Shown here in pieces: positions 6,184 through 8,868 of a DNA stretch of 8,868 bases. The stretch covers positions 1 through 8,868 of the forward strand of contig CAIUXU010000502.1 in assembly GCA_903903205.1 (NCBI GenBank). Direction: 5' to 3'. The notes beneath the pieces are model-generated. The model saw only the letters and a program-made list of their open reading frames with translations. It was not told where the DNA came from and did not search any database. Made by a program: the position numbers and the translations under genes. The stretch's first letter is position 1, and every line of letters begins with the position of its first letter. The DNA comes from an uncultured Syntrophobacterales bacterium (GTDB lineage: Bacteria; Desulfobacterota; Syntrophia; Syntrophales; UBA5619).

Positions 6184-8181
6184 TTAGTAGAAATTCTTCC
6201 CATAGAGTTTCTTGCTCAGACCGATCAGGTCAGCCCACTTCATCGGGCCGCCCTTGTCGGCAGGGAAACCGAGCCCCCAGATAATCCCCACATCGATCAT
6301 CCGAACATCCTCGACGATCTTCCGGTCGAGAATGTCTTTCCCCACCTGGACCATCGCGGTGAGAAGCCCCAGTTGGATCTCCTCTTCGCTGACTTCCAGC
6401 GGCGGGCGCTTTGCAATCAGCGGCAGCACCTCCGGATCGACGCTGCCGTCCTTCAGGAAGAAGCCCTTGCCCGATTTCTTCAGACCGGTTCGCCCCGCCT
6501 CGACCACGTTCTTCAAGGTCTCCTGCTTGATCCCCATTCCGACAAAGGCCTTGTAGGGGATGTCGATTCCCACCTCATCGGTAAGTCGGATCGGTCCCAC
6601 GGGCATCCCGAAACGGGTCATCGCCCGGTCCACCTTTTCGATGGCATTCCCCTCCTCGATGTATTTCAGCGCATTGACGAGATTGGGGAAGAGCATCGCA
6701 TTGACGACGAAGCCCGCATTGTCCCGGCAGACGATGGGCCGCTTCCGGATCAGACCGGCAAAATTGAGAAGGTTGTCGATCGTCTCCTGGGCGGTCTGCT
6801 CGCCCCGGATCACCTCCACAAGCTGCATCAACCAGACGGGTGAAAAGAAGTGGATACCGCCGAACCGCGCCGGCAGCGCCACGAAAGGGGCCATCGAGCT
6901 GATCGGGATGGAAGAGGTGTTGCTTGCGATGATGCAATCATCCCGGACCGCCTTGCCGAGTTCCCCGTACACCTGTTTCTTCACGCTGATCTCCTCGAAG
7001 ACCGCCTCGATGACGATGTCCACCTCCTTGAAGGCGTCGATATATTCCGACGTGACGGTAAGGCGGGACATGATCGTATCCACGGGCTCCTTCAGCCGTT
7101 TCTTCTCGACCATCCCGTCCAGGATCTTCCGGATGAAGGCCTTGCCCGGCTCCAGCGCCTCGGGAATGTCCTTGACGAGGACGGGGAACTGCGTGTTGCG
7201 CAGGATGTCGATGATGATCCCCCGACCCATCGTCCCGAAGCCCAGGACCGCTACCTTCTTCAGCGTTTTGGGGACAAACCCTTTGGTCATCATCGCCTGT
7301 GGCTTGTCTGTCATTCCCTTGATGAAGAAGGTGTTGATGCTGCCTTTCGCCTCCTTCGACAGGAGAACCTCGACGAAGTTCTTCTTTTCGATCTCTATCC
7401 CCTCCGCAAGCGACACCTTCAACCCTTCGTGCATCGATTTGAGGGCAAGCATCGGGGCGGGGATTTCCCTTCCCTTGGTCGCCTTGAGGATTCCGGCTTT
7501 GGCCATTTCTGCGATGGCGTCGATCTGGGTGAAGTCCTGGACGGGCCGCTTCAGATTTGCCTTCCCGGCAATGATCTCCTCAAGAAGGGTCTTCGCCGAG
7601 GCAAGGAGGTCGCCGTCCGCCGGGATCAGCCGATCGACGATCCCCATTTCATAGGCCTTCGCCGCCGGAAGCATTGTCCCCTTCAGGATCAGTTCGATCG
7701 CCGGATAGCCGATCAGCCGTGGCAACCGCTGCGTCCCGCCTGCGCCGGGAAAGAGGCCGACATTGCACTCCGGAAGGCCGATGAGGGTGCTTTTGCCCTC
7801 CTTGGCAATCCGGGCCGTACAGGCCAGCGCGAATTCCAGACCGCCGCCGAGGCAGTGGCCGTGGATCGCCGCGACTGCGGGAAAGCCAAACGCCTCGAGG
7901 CGGGCGAACGATCCGTGAAAATGATCCATGGTCTGTTGCACCTCCTCGGCGCTCTCAATCTGGGAGAGCAGTTTCAGGTTGGCGCCGGCCAGGAAGTTCT
8001 CCGGTTTTCCCGAAATGAAGATGATTCCCCGAACCCCTTTGGAACTCTCCAGCTCCCGCATCACTTGATCAAAGCTGCTAAAGGCATCCTCCGTCCAGGT
8101 GTTCATTTTCTCGCCGACCACATCAAAGGTGACGACCCCCACCCCCGCCCCATCCACCACCATGTTGAAAACTTTTCCCAT
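6184..8181 (-). CDS. Fused enoyl-CoA hydratase / 3-hydroxyacyl-CoA dehydrogenase (FadB/FadJ-like)
   Basis: This bifunctional beta-oxidation enzyme hydrates trans-2-enoyl-CoA and then oxidises 3-hydroxyacyl-CoA with NAD+. It has 665 aa; E. coli FadB and FadJ are somewhat longer (over 700). The N-terminal crotonase domain spans about 1-190, with oxyanion-hole segments AGANLK (65-70) and LGGG (111-114) and catalytic glutamates Glu116 and Glu138, followed by PGAGGTQRLPR (145-155). The Rossmann NAD+ domain starts at about 308 with GFGTMG (314-319), then NTSS (421-424), catalytic His444 and Glu456. A C-terminal dehydrogenase domain follows, with GFPADKGGP near 638-646. There are oddities: the usual HFFNP is HFFSP (Ser447 for Asn), and the usual PGFxVNR segment reads AGFVVNA (489-495). 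The start is firm, with AGGAGGAGG 6-7 nt before the ATG (8179-8181). It lies 53 nt after the SDR gene on the same strand with no terminator between, so they probably form an operon. The substrate chain length and the direction in vivo are unknown. Confidence 0.94.
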   Translation of the reverse strand: MGKVFNMVVDGAGVGVVTFDVVGEKMNTWTEDAFSSFDQVMRELESSKGVRGIIFISGKPENFLAGANLKLLSQIESAEEVQQTMDHFHGSFARLEAFGFPAVAAIHGHCLGGGLEFALACTARIAKEGKSTLIGLPECNVGLFPGAGGTQRLPRLIGYPAIELILKGTMLPAAKAYEMGIVDRLIPADGDLLASAKTLLEEIIAGKANLKRPVQDFTQIDAIAEMAKAGILKATKGREIPAPMLALKSMHEGLKVSLAEGIEIEKKNFVEVLLSKEAKGSINTFFIKGMTDKPQAMMTKGFVPKTLKKVAVLGFGTMGRGIIIDILRNTQFPVLVKDIPEALEPGKAFIRKILDGMVEKKRLKEPVDTIMSRLTVTSEYIDAFKEVDIVIEAVFEEISVKKQVYGELGKAVRDDCIIASNTSSIPISSMAPFVALPARFGGIHFFSPVWLMQLVEVIRGEQTAQETIDNLLNFAGLIRKRPIVCRDNAGFVVNAMLFPNLVNALKYIEEGNAIEKVDRAMTRFGMPVGPIRLTDEVGIDIPYKAFVGMGIKQETLKNVVEAGRTGLKKSGKGFFLKDGSVDPEVLPLIAKRPPLEVSEEEIQLGLLTAMVQVGKDILDRKIVEDVRMIDVGIIWGLGFPADKGGPMKWADLIGLSKKLYGKNFY

Positions 8182-8234
8182 TTTCTACCTCCTCCTGATT
8201 GGTTCGGTTGAAGTTATGGACTTATGTTCATCTT

Positions 8235-8868
8235 TTACCTGGCCGTCATCCGGACCGCCCCGTCGAGCCGGATGCACTCGCCGTTCAGCATCGGATTTTC
8301 GAGGATGTGCCGAACAAGCGCGGCATATTCAGTGGGCCTGCCGAGACGTTTCGGGAAGGGTACGGTTTGCGCGAGCGACACCCGGACGCTTTCGGGAAGA
8401 CCCGCCATCATCGGGGTGTCGAAGAGCCCCGGTGCGATGGTCATCACACGGATTCCGTACTCCGCGCACTCCCGCGCAATCGGCAACGTCATCCCCACAA
8501 CCCCTGCCTTGGAGGCGCTGTAGGCCGCCTGACCGATCTGCCCGTCGTAAGCGGCTACGGACGCGGTGTTGATGATAACCCCCTTCTCTCCTTCCCCGTT
8601 CGGTTCATTCTTGACCATCTGTTCGACGGCAAGGCGGATGATGTTGAGCGTGCCGACAAGGTTGATCTGAATAACCCGGTTGAAAAAGGAGAGCGACATC
8701 GACCCCTTCTTTGATAGCACTTTCGCGGGATCACCCACACCGGCGCAGTTGATCGCCGTATGAATCGTCCCAAAAGCGGCCACTGCTTTCTCGATAGCCG
8801 CCCGGCCGCTCTCGTCGCTGGTCACATCGGCATGGACGAAAATAACATTCGCCCCCAACTCGGCAGCC
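8235..8868 (-). CDS. 3-hydroxyacyl-CoA dehydrogenase type II (HSD10-like SDR), N-terminus cut by window edge
   Basis: This is a short-chain dehydrogenase that oxidises 3-hydroxyacyl-CoA, in relatives often 3-hydroxy-2-methylbutyryl-CoA, with NAD+. The reading frame is open through the right edge (AAELGANVIFVHADVTS), so the first codons, including the TGxxxGIG NAD+ motif, lie outside. A TTG at 8856-8858 is not a real start. The fragment keeps NCAG (the NNAG element), INLVGT, the catalytic Ser in INTASVAAY, and the YxxxK pair in AAYSASKAG (Tyr codon 8520-8522). The run GVIINTASVAAYDGQIGQ, MTLPIARE, GIRVMTIAPGLFDTP and the ending NGECIRLDGAVRM closely resemble human HSD17B10 from memory, far more than FabG. 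It is the upstream gene of the putative operon with the fused hydratase/dehydrogenase. Its promoter is outside the window. Confidence 0.93.
   Translation of the reverse strand, partial: AAELGANVIFVHADVTSDESGRAAIEKAVAAFGTIHTAINCAGVGDPAKVLSKKGSMSLSFFNRVIQINLVGTLNIIRLAVEQMVKNEPNGEGEKGVIINTASVAAYDGQIGQAAYSASKAGVVGMTLPIARECAEYGIRVMTIAPGLFDTPMMAGLPESVRVSLAQTVPFPKRLGRPTEYAALVRHILENPMLNGECIRLDGAVRMTAR

Noticed and set aside
6850..8211. Long plus-strand open frame (453 codons) opposite the fused beta-oxidation gene
   Set aside because: It is antisense to a gene with clear catalytic motifs, has Arg/Asp-rich low-complexity composition typical of a shadow frame, and no domain is recognisable.
1..8868. 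A novel defence, mobile or biosynthetic system
   Set aside because: All seven genes belong to well-known families, and there is no transposase, integrase, toxin-antitoxin pair, CRISPR repeat, tRNA or att-like repeat to suggest an accessory island.

Overview
The window carries seven protein-coding genes, six complete and one cut by the right edge, packed with short gaps. It looks like the chromosome of a GC-rich, motile, anaerobe-type Deltaproteobacterium, in the broad sense of Desulfobacterota/Syntrophales-like. This placement is inference from protein style: a chemoreceptor with an abbreviated HAMP and an acidic DDFKDF-type tail, NIF-type NifU/NifS used for Fe-S assembly, and fatty-acid or acyl-CoA oxidation genes. 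No rRNA, tRNA, CRISPR array, transposase, integrase or phage gene is visible.

Layout. Positions 1-88 are a short leader with a 9-bp hairpin. Positions 89-2014 (+) encode a transmembrane methyl-accepting chemotaxis protein, followed after about 54 nt by a 12-helix MFS transporter (2069 or 2048 to 3361, +) that has only non-ATG start candidates. A PaaI-type hotdog thioesterase (3383-3859, -) converges on the transporter with a 21-nt gap. The 191-nt region 3860-4050 is divergent: a strong sigma70-like promoter for the thioesterase points left and an even better one (TTGACA-N17-TAGAAT) points right into nifU-nifS (4051-6056, stop/start overlap ATGA). The region also holds two similar TCAA/TTGA palindromes. 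A perfect 14-bp hairpin (6126-6162) separates nifS from a converging operon on the minus strand: a type II 3-hydroxyacyl-CoA dehydrogenase of the SDR family (8235 past the right edge) followed downstream by a fused enoyl-CoA hydratase/3-hydroxyacyl-CoA dehydrogenase (6184-8181).

How the genes fit together. NifS releases sulfur from cysteine as a persulfide and NifU builds and passes on the Fe-S cluster, so this pair is one functional unit. The two dehydrogenases and the hydratase cover the middle steps of beta-oxidation (enoyl-CoA to 3-hydroxyacyl-CoA to 3-ketoacyl-CoA). The thioesterase could hydrolyse acyl-CoAs but sits in a separate transcription unit. The chemoreceptor and MFS transporter are side by side and might share a ligand, which is speculation.

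I do not see a new multi-gene system here. The points worth a second look are small: active-site substitutions in the FadB/FadJ-like enzyme, the paired palindromes between divergent promoters, the reduced HAMP and conserved-looking tail of the chemoreceptor, and a base-composition step inside that gene.
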